DNA of 64,000 nucleotides from Polymorphobacter multimanifer (lineage in GTDB: Bacteria > Pseudomonadota > Alphaproteobacteria > Sphingomonadales > Sphingomonadaceae), in assembly GCF_014205635.1 (NCBI RefSeq), contig NZ_JACIIV010000021.1, forward strand, positions 1-64,000, read 5' to 3'. Under the pieces are notes generated by a model that had not been told where the DNA came from, did no database searches, and saw nothing but the letters and a program-made list of their open reading frames with translations. The position numbers and the translations under genes were made by a program. Each line of letters starts with the position of its first letter. Within the stretch, counting starts at the first letter, position 1. Positions 51,612 through 60,514 of the stretch are shown here, in pieces.

Positions 51612-53182
51612 GATGGGCTTCCTGGATGTCGGTGAGCGGGCGGCGGCGGCTCGGGCGATGCTGCCGGCGCGCCGTGCGCGGAATGATCCATGCCCGGCAT
51701 GTCAGCCATGGGTTGGGGCGCTACCCCTGCCCCACCGCCTGCCGCGCCGTGCCCGCTATGGTCCATAGCAATGCCGCGCGGTGTCAGGATTTCGCTGACG
51801 CTTGGCGTCTGGCCGGTGGCTTCCTGTTCGCTCGGCAGCCGCGCCCCGACGACGCGCATCAGGTCAAGGCGCGCCAGCCAATAGTCGCGGATCGCTTCCA
51901 GATAACCCTGATAGGCGTCATATTCCTGGGTTTTGGCCTGGATCAGTTCGAAAACGCCGATCAGCATGAAATTCTGCTCCTGCTGACTGCGTTCGACCAC
52001 TGTCTCGCGCGCAGGGATCAGCGCGTCGCGGTGGGTCTTGACGATATCGCTGAGCACGCGCACCCGCTCTGCGCCGAGCCGCACGGCATTGTCGGTCTTC
52101 AGCTGCAGCGCCAGCAATTGCGCGCGGGCCTGGAGATAACGCGCTTCGGCGCGCTGAACCCGAGCGCCGCCCTGGTTGAAGATCGGGATTTCGATACTGC
52201 CGGTCGGCCCCTGGATGACCGAGCCGTCGGTTTCACGCTCGCGCTCGAAGCCGATCTGGGCATCGCCGATCAGTCTTGTCTTGCGCGTTATGCCGGCAGC
52301 GTCGCGAAGGATATCGACCTCGCGCGACTGCGCCAGGAGAGCGAGGTTGCCCTGGTTCGCCATGGTTTCGAGCAAGACAGGATCGTCCTCGGCGGCGACC
52401 GGCAACGGCAGCCGGTCGCTCGTCTGCCATTCGGCATCGGCGCCGGACAGGCCGATGGTCGTATTCAGGTGCAACCGCGCCATGCGTGCCGCCACCAGGG
52501 CGCGCGCGGCCCCGATCCGCGCTTGAGCAGCGGCAGCTTCCTCGCGCTTCAGCTGGAGTTCGCTGATGTTACCGGCAGCGTAGAAGCGCCGGGCTAGCTC
52601 GGCCGATGTTGACATGCCCGACGCAACCGCCGCCCGCATGTCGGCGACTTGCTGGGTGCCGACATAATCATACCAGGCCGATTCGACATCGAACCCGACG
52701 CCAAGAACAGAGGCCGCAATAGCCAGCTTGGCACGTTCAAAGTCGGACCGGGCCAACCGAGCACGGGCCGGGAGGACAAGAAGGTCAACCAGCGGCATCG
52801 CCAGCCCCAGCGTCAGCTGACTACCGGGACCCCCCAACGCATTGAGGTTCCCGATTGTGAAGCGTGGATTGGCGACCTGAACAGCTTCCATGATATCGGC
52901 GCGCGCCAGGCCGAGCCGGGCATATTCCTCTTGCAGCCGCGGGCTGCGCAGCATGGCGACCCGAACGGCGCGCTCGGCCGTCATCGGCTCACCGAGCCAT
53001 TTCGTAACCAGCGCTTCATCGGCGCCGCTGCCGTTCTGCTCCCACCCCAGTTGCGGCGCGCCGCGCGCGGCCAGTAGCCGGTTGATTTGCGGCGGATCGA
53101 GCCCGGGCTGCACTGTTGCACAGCCCGAAAGCAACACGGCAATCGACACGAGGCTGACGACCAAGCCCTTTTGCTTCACCAT
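51608..53182 (-). CDS. TolC-family outer-membrane factor, lipoprotein
   Basis: 524 aa from ATG 53182 (MVKQKGLVVSLVSIAVLLSGC, lipobox cysteine at residue 21). The frame opens at 53236, but promoter motif P3 sits right there, so that start would precede any P3 transcript. Two helical OEP repeats follow, typical of TolC or CusC. The C-terminal tail (DHSGHGAAGGGAGVAP, DMPGMDHSAHG) is Met/His-rich and probably binds copper, unusual for a TolC. No RND pump or adaptor is adjacent. Confidence 0.88.
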   Translation of the reverse strand: MVKQKGLVVSLVSIAVLLSGCATVQPGLDPPQINRLLAARGAPQLGWEQNGSGADEALVTKWLGEPMTAERAVRVAMLRSPRLQEEYARLGLARADIMEAVQVANPRFTIGNLNALGGPGSQLTLGLAMPLVDLLVLPARARLARSDFERAKLAIAASVLGVGFDVESAWYDYVGTQQVADMRAAVASGMSTSAELARRFYAAGNISELQLKREEAAAAQARIGAARALVAARMARLHLNTTIGLSGADAEWQTSDRLPLPVAAEDDPVLLETMANQGNLALLAQSREVDILRDAAGITRKTRLIGDAQIGFERERETDGSVIQGPTGSIEIPIFNQGGARVQRAEARYLQARAQLLALQLKTDNAVRLGAERVRVLSDIVKTHRDALIPARETVVERSQQEQNFMLIGVFELIQAKTQEYDAYQGYLEAIRDYWLARLDLMRVVGARLPSEQEATGQTPSVSEILTPRGIAMDHSGHGAAGGGAGVAPQPMADMPGMDHSAHGAPAASPEPPPPAHRHPGSPS

Positions 53183-53240
53183 TTGCCGATCAACACTGTT
53201 GCTGCATTCCCTGATGTGCGGCTGCGCCACCGTCATGGGT

Positions 53241-53270
53241 TATACGCATGTCAGGATAGCGGCCCTCAAG
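53241..53270 (-). promoter_or_regulatory. ECF promoter P3 for the tolC operon
   Basis: Read on the minus strand: CTTGAGGGCC, 13 bp, GCGTATA. It is the same design as P1 and P2. The -35 part overlaps the end of the sigma gene, and the start codon 53182 lies about 59 bp downstream. Confidence 0.75.
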
Positions 53271-53862
53271 TGTCGCCCAAAATCACCGTCAGCCGCGCCC
53301 GGGCGCGACGTATCCGCGTCTCGACGGCTTTTTCACTGATCCCCAGCACAGAAGCGGCATCCGCTTGGGACAAGCCATCGACGGTGCAGAGAATGAGCGG
53401 CTCCTTCAGCTGGGCCGGCAATTGCGGAAGCGCTCGCGCCACCGCCGCCATACGTTGTCGATCGCTGACGGTTATGTCGGCCGCGATGCTTTCATCCGGG
53501 ATTTCCAGCACATCACCGCCGAGTGGCGCCGCGAAAGTGAAGAACGCACGCACCGCGCGGCGCCGCCCCCAATCGCGCGATTTGTTGATGGCAATCCTTG
53601 CCAGCCAGGTGCCGAATGGCCGCGCGGGGTCATAGGTGCTCAGCGCAAGCCAGGCTGCAACAAAGCTTTCCTGAACAAGATCGATCGCGTCATTGTTTTG
53701 GCCGACATAGCTGCGAATAAGGCGGTAGATACGGGTCTCGTAACGCTGCATCAAAATGGCGAACGCCGCATTGGCCCGATCGAGTGCCAGCACCGCCAAC
53801 TCGCCGTCGGAACACAATTCAAGGTCATGCCTTACCGCCACCTGGCGGTCGGAAGGTTTCAC
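53266..53862 (-). CDS. ECF sigma factor (CnrH-like)
   Basis: 198 aa. Region 2 is visible as ANAAFAILMQRYETRIYRLIRSYVG, then DAIDLVQESFVAAWLALSTYDPARPFGTWLARIA. Region 4 HTH is GLSQADAASVLGISEKAVETRIRRARARL. There is no C-terminal extension. It overlaps the CnrX-like gene by 4 bp and is probably released from the membrane when metal binds that sensor. It likely transcribes its own operon, the tolC operon and copC from the P1-P3 motifs. Confidence 0.93.
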   Translation of the reverse strand: MKPSDRQVAVRHDLELCSDGELAVLALDRANAAFAILMQRYETRIYRLIRSYVGQNNDAIDLVQESFVAAWLALSTYDPARPFGTWLARIAINKSRDWGRRRAVRAFFTFAAPLGGDVLEIPDESIAADITVSDRQRMAAVARALPQLPAQLKEPLILCTVDGLSQADAASVLGISEKAVETRIRRARARLTVILGDT

Positions 53863-54302
53863 TTTCCTTCAGCGGTGAGTGCCCGCGTCACGGCGGCGTC
53901 GAACTTTGCCGCCTGGTCGGGGCGCATCAGCGCCCGCATCGAGAATATGTGAGCGAGCGTCGCCTTCTGTAGCTCGCCCATCACCTGATGCGATTTGTCG
54001 ACCGCCGCCGTCACCTCTGGCCCCTCGCCGTGTTCCACGTCGATGGCATGGGCAAGTTCAGCATTGTTGGAACGTAGTTCGGCCTCTAGCGCGCGCTTTT
54101 TGACCCCGAAGCCGGACTCCAGAGCTTCGAGCCTGGCGCGCTGACCAGCATCGAGATCGAGATTATTATGCAGAAAATCATGCAGCTCGGCCGGCGGAGA
54201 CTCTGGCGCAGGTAAAATTGTCCGCCCGACCCAGGCGCCGGCGAGCCCGGCGCAAAAAGCGATCAACGCGACCAGCAGCGCATGACGCAGCCTCGGCGTC
54301 AT
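53859..54302 (-). CDS. cnrX: CnrX-like periplasmic metal sensor
   Basis: 147 aa (CnrX is 148). One N-terminal anchor helix (LLVALIAFCAGLAGAWVG) is followed by a periplasmic helical domain. The CnrX metal ligands as I recall them (H42, H46, E63, H119, M123) all appear here, shifted by one: H41, H45, E62, H118, M122. In Cupriavidus CnrX senses Ni/Co and controls CnrH through CnrY. Here the regulated genes are copper genes, so metal choice may differ. Confidence 0.85.
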   Translation of the reverse strand: MTPRLRHALLVALIAFCAGLAGAWVGRTILPAPESPPAELHDFLHNNLDLDAGQRARLEALESGFGVKKRALEAELRSNNAELAHAIDVEHGEGPEVTAAVDKSHQVMGELQKATLAHIFSMRALMRPDQAAKFDAAVTRALTAEGK

Positions 54303-54586
54303 CCTTCAGTCGCCAGCAGTGTCGCCGGCGCAAACGCCGCCTTTGCGGAAAATACCGACAGTTCCAGCGGCACCTTTTCTGGCACCGGCGTGACACTGAC
54401 ACTGGCCAACCCAATGGTCATCGCCACCGCGGCGGCGCCCAAACCGACCCCAAACGATGGACGCGCTTCACGCGCACGCACCCTCACGTCGATCCGCGCC
54501 ATCACGCCGCGTTGAAGATCGTCCGACGCCAGCGGCAGAGCCGACTGCCCGAGCATTTGCAACGCCCGATCGATACTGTCTGTCAT
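54299..54586 (-). CDS. Membrane anti-sigma candidate (CnrY-like)
   Basis: 95 aa. Start ATG 54586 behind GGGAGAA. A cytoplasmic helix-rich N terminus (MTDSIDRALQMLGQSALPLASDDLQRGVM) and a single membrane helix (VGLGAAAVAMTIGLASVSV) are followed by a short periplasmic tail. Size, topology and position before cnrX fit CnrY, which holds CnrH at the membrane. Sequence similarity to CnrY was not tested, so the assignment is by context. Confidence 0.7.
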   Translation of the reverse strand: MTDSIDRALQMLGQSALPLASDDLQRGVMARIDVRVRAREARPSFGVGLGAAAVAMTIGLASVSVTPVPEKVPLELSVFSAKAAFAPATLLATEG

Positions 54587-54611
54587 CTCGTTCTCCCGCC
54601 TCGACACGCTA

Positions 54612-54641
54612 GATACGCACATCAAGCAAACGGCCCTCAAA
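54612..54641 (-). promoter_or_regulatory. ECF promoter P1 for the sigma operon
   Basis: Read on the minus strand: TTTGAGGGCC, 13 bp, GCGTATC, ending 25 bp before the anti-sigma start codon. It is the mirror image of P2, so the intergenic region carries a pair of divergent autoregulated promoters. Confidence 0.8.
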
Positions 54642-54682
54642 TCGCCGGCAGCTTTGCCCAAGTTTTGGGCGTCGGCCGCGTT

Positions 54683-54712
54683 TTTGAGGGCCAGGTGCGC
54701 TGGCTGCGTATC
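54683..54712 (+). promoter_or_regulatory. ECF promoter P2 for copC
   Basis: TTTGAGGGCC, 13 bp, GCGTATC, 29 bp before the copC start codon. The same elements occur in P1 (reverse strand) and P3. Confidence 0.8.
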
Positions 54713-54741
54713 ATCAATGATCACCAGCAGGAGACATTGTC

Positions 54742-55143
54742 ATGCCGTTTCGTTCGCGCCCCCCTATCAAGCTCGCCACGTTCGCCTTTGCCCTCGGCAC
54801 GCTGGCGCTTGCGACGGCAGTCGAGGCGCATCCTCGTCTTGTTGCATCGTCGCCGGCGGCAAATGGCACGATCGCCAGCACCAACGAGCTCAAACTGACA
54901 TTCAGTGAAGCATTGGTCGCGCAATTCTCAGGAATGAATGTCCTGATGACCGATATGCCGGGCATGAAGATGACGTCACCGATGTCCGTTGGCGCGGTGA
55001 CTTCGACAGTCGCCGCCGACGGCAAGACACTGGTCGGCACTTTGAAAACGCCGCTGCCTGCCGGCACCTACACGCTGGGCTGGCATGCCGTTACTGCCGA
55101 CACCCACCGTGTCGAAGGCAGTTACAGCTTTACGGTTAAGTAG
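54742..55143 (+). CDS. copC: Periplasmic copper-binding protein CopC
   Basis: 133 aa. The signal peptide ends ATAVEA, and the mature protein begins HPRLVASSPAANG, whose His1 is a Cu(II) ligand. DTHRVEGSYSF supplies the other Asp and His ligands. Its Met-rich loop MTDMPGMKM is the likely Cu(I) site. CopC passes copper to CopD, encoded two bases downstream. Confidence 0.93.
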   Translation: MPFRSRPPIKLATFAFALGTLALATAVEAHPRLVASSPAANGTIASTNELKLTFSEALVAQFSGMNVLMTDMPGMKMTSPMSVGAVTSTVAADGKTLVGTLKTPLPAGTYTLGWHAVTADTHRVEGSYSFTVK

Positions 55144-55145
55144 CG

Positions 55146-56057
55146 GTGGACGCCGCGCTCGGCATAATGGCGCGGTGGGCATTGGTCGCCGATCTCATGC
55201 TGCTGTTCGGCGTTCCAATGTTCGTGATCTATTCTGACGACAGCGTCGGTGCGAGGGTGTTCGCGCCCTTGCCCATCGTCGTCCTGTTCGCGGCTTCGGG
55301 CGGATTCCTGCTTTCCGCGCTGGGACTGGCGATTGCAGCGGCGACAATGAGTGGCGTGCCGCTGGCGCAGCTCGACGCTGCAACACTTGCGATGCTCGTC
55401 AACCAGACGGCCGTCGGAACAACATTTCTCGTGCGGATGAGCGTGCTCGTAGTTGCCGCCGCCTTGGCGCTGAGCCGCCGAGACGGCCGCAAACAACTAG
55501 CGGCCATCGCCCTATGCGGCGCAGTCGCGCTTGGGTCACTGGCCTGGTCGGGACATGGCGTTATGGATGACGGTCGCACTGGCATTGTCCACCTTGGTGC
55601 CGACATCGCGCATTTGCTCGCTGCCGGCGTCTGGGTAGGCGCGCTCGCATCGCTGCTGTGGTTGGTTGCCACTGGACAAAACGATGCCCCGGAATCGCAT
55701 CGCGCGCTATCAGGGTTCGCATCGGTCGGCACTGCAAGTGTGGCAGTGGTCCTGATCACCGGGCTCGTAAATTCCTGGCTGCTTGTCGGCCCTTCGAACC
55801 TGCTTTCCCTCGGCAAATCACTCTATGGCCAACTGCTGTTGATCAAACTGTCGCTGTTCGCCGGCATGCTTGCCCTGGCGGCGCTCAACCGCTTTCACTT
55901 TACCCCTGCCCTCGACCTCGCAGTGACTGCCCCTGCCTCGCGGCACGCACTGCAGCGGCTTCGCCTTAGCCTGACGCTGGAGACACTTGCCGGAATCGCG
56001 ATCCTGGGACTTGTCGCGTGGATTGGCAGCCTCGAGCCCCCGGTATCGATGCCATGA
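55146..56057 (+). CDS. copD: Copper resistance membrane protein CopD
   Basis: 303 aa. About eight membrane helices, with the CopD core (GRTGIVHLGADIAHLLAAGVWVGALASLLWL; GQLLLIKLSLFAGMLALAALNRF). GTG start two bases after the copC stop. It is thought to import copper to the cytoplasm or work with CopC. Confidence 0.9.
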   Translation: MDAALGIMARWALVADLMLLFGVPMFVIYSDDSVGARVFAPLPIVVLFAASGGFLLSALGLAIAAATMSGVPLAQLDAATLAMLVNQTAVGTTFLVRMSVLVVAAALALSRRDGRKQLAAIALCGAVALGSLAWSGHGVMDDGRTGIVHLGADIAHLLAAGVWVGALASLLWLVATGQNDAPESHRALSGFASVGTASVAVVLITGLVNSWLLVGPSNLLSLGKSLYGQLLLIKLSLFAGMLALAALNRFHFTPALDLAVTAPASRHALQRLRLSLTLETLAGIAILGLVAWIGSLEPPVSMP

Positions 56058-56149
56058 GCACCATTGACCCGTTTCAAACGTTAAACACGCGACGACACGG
56101 CCCCGGTTGCATTTCACACTCGGGGAAATAGCCAAGAAAGGCCACGAAA

Positions 56150-56635
56150 ATGCACAAATATCTCACACTCGCGGCATTGCTCATCGCCGCACCGATCGCC
56201 GCCCAGACCCCGCCAACCGACAATGCTGGCATGCAGAGTATGAAGCATGACGGCATGGCCGGGATGAACCACGACACGATGCCGAAACCAGCGATGCCGA
56301 CGTCCGCCACGGAGCATAGCAAGATGCAGATGATGGACCACGCGCAGATGGGTGGCATGGGCGAAATGATGAAAAATACGCCCGCCAACCCCTATGCCGA
56401 AGCTGGAATGGCGATGCACCACAAGATGATGGTTGTCGGTGCTGACGCCTCGGAAACCTGGGCCCGCCAGATGATCGAGCACCATCGCGGCGCGATCGCC
56501 ATGTCGAAGATTGCAGTGACGAATGCCAAGGACAAGGAGGTCCGCACAATGGCGCAGAAAGACATCGCCATGCAGGAGAAGGATATCGCTAGCCTGCAAT
56601 CGTGGCTGAAGCGTCATGGTGACAAGCCGCAATAG
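56150..56635 (+). CDS. DUF305/CopM-type periplasmic copper chaperone
   Basis: 161 aa. Signal peptide (YLTLAALLIAAPIAAQ), a Met/His-rich region (GMQSMKHDGMAGMNHDTM; KMQMMDHAQMGGM), then DUF305 with MIEHHRGAIAMSKIA. Similar cyanobacterial proteins (CopM) bind copper in the periplasm. No P1-P3-like motif precedes it; expression probably continues from copCD. Confidence 0.85.
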   Translation: MHKYLTLAALLIAAPIAAQTPPTDNAGMQSMKHDGMAGMNHDTMPKPAMPTSATEHSKMQMMDHAQMGGMGEMMKNTPANPYAEAGMAMHHKMMVVGADASETWARQMIEHHRGAIAMSKIAVTNAKDKEVRTMAQKDIAMQEKDIASLQSWLKRHGDKPQ

Positions 56636-56780
56636 CGCGATGCCGCCATCGGCAGCGCTTTGAAAGGCACATAATTCGCAGGGTGATCAGCGTCGGCAGG
56701 ACGATGCCTCATCATATGAAAAAGCAAACGAAAGCCGGCGCCGGGCTGAGCCTTTGGCGCGTATCGAAAGGAGACCTGAC

Positions 56781-57134
56781 ATGAAGACTTTTTTCGCAGC
56801 GTCACTTCTGGCGGCAACTTTGTTCATGGCACAACCGGCGTTGGCGCAGGGCATGGGACACACGTTTATCATGCGAGGGCAGGTCGTCGGGATGACCGAT
56901 GGCAAGCCCGTCGTCTGCATCGGAAAGGCTGACGGCGCCAAGGTTGGCCAAGTGCTCGACACCTATAGAGTGACCTATACACCGGGGTCGTCGAAATCGA
57001 CGATTTCCCCATATCGTCGCGAAAAAGTCGGACAGGTCACGATCAATGACCTGTTCGACGACCATTTCGCCCATGCCACTGTCACGAGCGGCGCGGCGGC
57101 GCTTCACGACATCGTCGAAACAAAATCGCAATAG
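56781..57134 (+). CDS. Exported hypothetical protein, 117 aa
   Basis: A cleavable signal MKTFFAASLLAATLFMAQPALA is clear. The mature part (FIMRGQVVGMTDGKPVVCIGKADGAKVGQVLDTYRV; KVGQVTINDLFDDHFAHATV) looks like a small beta-barrel domain of the sort seen after G-K-x-D-G-A-x-V-G motifs. AAAGGAGA precedes the ATG at 56781. Function unknown; it sits inside the copper cluster. Confidence 0.7.
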   Translation: MKTFFAASLLAATLFMAQPALAQGMGHTFIMRGQVVGMTDGKPVVCIGKADGAKVGQVLDTYRVTYTPGSSKSTISPYRREKVGQVTINDLFDDHFAHATVTSGAAALHDIVETKSQ

Positions 57135-57240
57135 TACCGAGTCTGAAGAGGTCGTTGCGGCTGCGCGCAATTTTTGCCGCAGCGGTTGACGGCAGTGCCT
57201 GCGCCGCAAGCCGCCACGATCACTTCGAAGGATCATATCC

Positions 57241-59601
57241 ATGTCCATCTTGCCAGCTGAAGCCGCGTCAACCGCCATCGACCCGCAGCATGGGGACGCC
57301 GCTTTGTCCAAAACAGAACGCGACCCGGTTTGCGGCATGATGGTCGATCCGCACACCACGGCGCATCGCTCGGCGCATGACGGTCATCCTTACTATTTCT
57401 GCTCCGCCGGATGCCGCGCCAAGTTCATCGCGGACCCGGTGAAGTATATGACCCCTGCCGAGTTGCAGTCGCATGAGCCTGTCCCTGAAGGCACGATCTA
57501 CACCTGCCCGATGCACCCACAGATCCGTCAGATCGGCCCCGGTGCATGCCCCATTTGCGGGATGGCGCTCGAGCCAGCGGTGATGACCGCCGAGACACCG
57601 CCGAACCCGGAACTCGCCGATTTTACCAGGCGTTTCTGGATCGGGCTTGCGCTGACCATTCCGGTGTTTGTGCTCGAAATGGGCGGGCATCTGTTCAACA
57701 TCGACCATCTGGTCGCGCCGCAGGTTTCCAATTGGATCCAGCTTCTGCTGGCAACGCCGGTGGTGCTCTGGGCCGGTTGGCCGTTTTTCGAACGTGGGTG
57801 GCGGTCCATCGTCAACCGCAGCCTGAACATGTTCACGCTCGTTGCCATGGGCACAGGCGTGGCCTGGACGTACAGCGTTCTCGCCACCGTGGCGCCGCAT
57901 CTGTTTCCGCCCGCTTTCCGAGCAATGAATGGCGCTGTCGCGGTCTATTTCGAAGCCGCAGCCGTCATTGTCGTCCTGGTCTTACTCGGCCAGTTGCTCG
58001 AGCTTCGGGCTCGGGAGGCGACCGGCGGCGCAATTCGCGCGCTGCTCGACCTGGCTCCCAAGACGGCGCGTCGGCTCAAGGCCGACGGCTCCGATGAGGA
58101 GGTCTCGCTCGGACTGGTGGTTGCCGGCGATCGTTTGCGTGTTCGACCCGGTGAGGCGGTGCCGGTCGACGGCACCGTCATGGAAGGTCGATCGACGATC
58201 GATGAGTCGATGGTCACCGGAGAATCGATGCCGGTTACCAAGGAGAGCGGCGATACTGTCATCGCCGGCACCATCAACCAGACCGGTGCCATCGCCATGC
58301 GTGCCGACAAGGTCGGCAGCGACACCATGCTGGCCCGCATCGTCCAGATGGTTGCCGACGCCCAACGCAGTCGCGCTCCGATCCAGCGCGTCGCCGACCA
58401 GGTGGCTGGTTGGTTTGTGCCCACAGTTATCGCTGTCGCTATACTGGCATTCATCGTCTGGGCGAGCTTTGGGCCAGAACCGCGCTTCACCTATGGCTTT
58501 GTCGCAGCGGTGACCGTCCTCATCATCGCCTGTCCTTGCGCGCTGGGTCTGGCCACGCCGATGTCGATCATGGTCGGGGTCGGGCGGGGTGCAGCAGCCG
58601 GCGTGCTGGTAAAAAATGCCGAAGCGCTGGAACGAATGGAAAAGGTTGACACGCTGCTCGTCGACAAGACGGGGACGCTGACCGAAGGCAAGCCCAAGGT
58701 CGTCGCCATCGAACCGTTTGCCGGCATCAGCGAGGCAGACCTGCTGCGCTTTGCGGCGGCAGTGGAGCGACCAAGCCAGCATCCCCTTGCCGCCGCCATT
58801 GTCGCGGAGGCCGGAGTCCGCGGCCTGGCAGTAGAGACGGCGACCGACTTCGATGCGCCGACCGGCAAAGGTGTCATCGGAACGCTCGATGGCCGGCATA
58901 TCGCGATTGGCAACCCCGCCTATCTATCCGAACTCGGTGTCGATACCGCGGCACTGACCGAGGCTGCCGACCGCCACCGCCGCGAGGGCGCGACTGCCAT
59001 ACTGGTCGCGATCGACGGCAAGGCTGCGGGTGTCGTAGCCATCGCCGATCCGGTCAAGGAGTCTACGCCGAGCGCGCTTGCGGCCCTCAAGGCTGAAGGT
59101 ATCCGGGTGATAATGGTGACCGGCGACAACCGCGTTACCGCCGAAGCCGTCGCACGCCGCCTCGGGCTGGACGAAATCGAAGCCGATGTCCTGCCCGATG
59201 CTAAAAATGCTGTCGTCGCGCGGCTTAAGGCGGAAGGGCGGATCGTCGCCATGGCCGGCGATGGCGTGAACGATGCGCCGGCACTGGCCGCAGCCGACGT
59301 AGGCATCGCCATGGGCACTGGCACCGATGTGGCCATCGAAAGCGCCGGGGTGACCCTGGTCAAGGGTGACCTGAATGGCATCGTCCGCGCGCGGCGCCTC
59401 AGCCATGCCACCATGCGCAATATCCGGCAGAACCTGTTCCTGGCTTTTGTCTATAACGCCATCGGCGTGCCCGTGGCTGCCGGTGTGCTGTATCCATGGT
59501 TTGGCCTGCTGCTATCGCCTGCGATCGCCGCCGCCGCTATGGCGCTTTCGTCGATTTCCGTCGTGGGCAATGCGCTTCGGCTGCGCACCGCCGAGCTATG
59601 A
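57241..59601 (+). CDS. copA: P1B-type copper/silver-exporting ATPase
   Basis: 786 aa. The N terminus carries a YHS domain ([10 protein letters not shown] ... [18 protein letters not shown]) and a heavy-metal-binding domain ([22 protein letters not shown]) in place of a CxxC HMA domain. The P-type core has TGES, the CPC transport motif [19 protein letters not shown] (phosphorylated Asp) and [10 protein letters not shown]. It pumps copper out of the cytoplasm. The stop overlaps the next start (ATGA). Confidence 0.95.
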   Translation: MSILPAEAASTAIDPQHGDAALSKTERDPVCGMMVDPHTTAHRSAHDGHPYYFCSAGCRAKFIADPVKYMTPAELQSHEPVPEGTIYTCPMHPQIRQIGPGACPICGMALEPAVMTAETPPNPELADFTRRFWIGLALTIPVFVLEMGGHLFNIDHLVAPQVSNWIQLLLATPVVLWAGWPFFERGWRSIVNRSLNMFTLVAMGTGVAWTYSVLATVAPHLFPPAFRAMNGAVAVYFEAAAVIVVLVLLGQLLELRAREATGGAIRALLDLAPKTARRLKADGSDEEVSLGLVVAGDRLRVRPGEAVPVDGTVMEGRSTIDESMVTGESMPVTKESGDTVIAGTINQTGAIAMRADKVGSDTMLARIVQMVADAQRSRAPIQRVADQVAGWFVPTVIAVAILAFIVWASFGPEPRFTYGFVAAVTVLIIACPCALGLATPMSIMVGVGRGAAAGVLVKNAEALERMEKVDTLLVDKTGTLTEGKPKVVAIEPFAGISEADLLRFAAAVERPSQHPLAAAIVAEAGVRGLAVETATDFDAPTGKGVIGTLDGRHIAIGNPAYLSELGVDTAALTEAADRHRREGATAILVAIDGKAAGVVAIADPVKESTPSALAALKAEGIRVIMVTGDNRVTAEAVARRLGLDEIEADVLPDAKNAVVARLKAEGRIVAMAGDGVNDAPALAAADVGIAMGTGTDVAIESAGVTLVKGDLNGIVRARRLSHATMRNIRQNLFLAFVYNAIGVPVAAGVLYPWFGLLLSPAIAAAAMALSSISVVGNALRLRTAEL

Positions 59602-60047
59602 CGAGGGTCGTCGACCACCCGGCGTTCAACATCGCAATCTTTGCGTTGTTGCTCAGCCTGCCCTGGGAGTTTGGCCAGATGTGGCTGTATGCCGGTGTCG
59701 GGCAGATGTCGCATCTACAAGGCATCGGCATCTGCTCCGCCGCAACCGTCGGGGATGCCATGATCATGCTGGCAGCGTTCGGCATCGTTGCGCTTGGCGC
59801 CCGCTCGCAGGATTGGGTTCGCGCGCCAACCAGGGCGCAGGTCGCGGGCTTTGTGTTGATCGGCCTTGCCGTCACCGTTGCGGTGGAAGTGTTTGCGACT
59901 CGGTCCAGCAGCATTTTTAGTTGGCGTTATGCGGCGACGATGCCGGTTACGCCCTTTCTCGGAGTCGGGTTTGCTCCGATTTTGATGTGGCTGATCGTGC
60001 CACTTCTCGTGCTCTGGTTTGTCCGCCGTCAAATCGGAGCATCTTGA
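59598..60047 (+). CDS. Membrane protein, 149 aa
   Basis: Four predicted membrane helices ([71 protein letters not shown]). The ATG overlaps the copA stop, so it is coupled to the pump. No family recognised; E and R in helix 1 and 3 edges (PWEFGQ, EVFATR) may be functional. Confidence 0.65.
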   Translation: MTRVVDHPAFNIAIFALLLSLPWEFGQMWLYAGVGQMSHLQGIGICSAATVGDAMIMLAAFGIVALGARSQDWVRAPTRAQVAGFVLIGLAVTVAVEVFATRSSSIFSWRYAATMPVTPFLGVGFAPILMWLIVPLLVLWFVRRQIGAS

Positions 60048-60128
60048 TGTTAGGGCCAATGGACTGGTCCCCGGCAGCTGGTCGGGCGTTGAAGAACATT
60101 GGCTCAAATTTTTCGGGAGGCTTCACAG

Positions 60129-60500
60129 ATGACGACAACCTCTAACGACACACCAGAACCGAGCGGCCAAAATCGGCCGTTGTCCGCATGGGACTATGAA
60201 GGCGGCGCGGGACGCTGTGGCCCCAATGAGAGCACAGCCGGGCTAGCCGCGGCCGATATCCCGGAACTGTCGAACACAGAGTTGGTCCAACTTCGCGTTC
60301 GCGTCATTGCGCTTGAGAATCTGGTGACCGCATTGCTCAGCGGTGCGCCAGAGCGTCAGCACGAACTTGTCCGTGCAATGGCCGCGCAAATCTCGCCGCG
60401 CCCAGGAATGACACCGCATCCGCTGACGACCCAGGCGGCGTCGCACATGAACGAACTTGTCGATCGGGCAATCCATTATCGTGATGTGTTGCCCGAATGA
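60129..60500 (+). CDS. Hypothetical protein, 123 aa
   Basis: Not recognised. ATG 60129 follows GGGAGG. A polar N terminus (TTTSNDTPEPSGQNRPLSAWDYEGGAGRCGPNE) is followed by a helical part (LSNTELVQLRVRVIALENLVTALLSG) and a short His-containing tail. It is followed 14 bp later by the ATP-grasp-like gene, so the two may act together. Confidence 0.55.
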   Translation: MTTTSNDTPEPSGQNRPLSAWDYEGGAGRCGPNESTAGLAAADIPELSNTELVQLRVRVIALENLVTALLSGAPERQHELVRAMAAQISPRPGMTPHPLTTQAASHMNELVDRAIHYRDVLPE

Positions 60501-60514
60501 CGGCGCTCTGAAAC

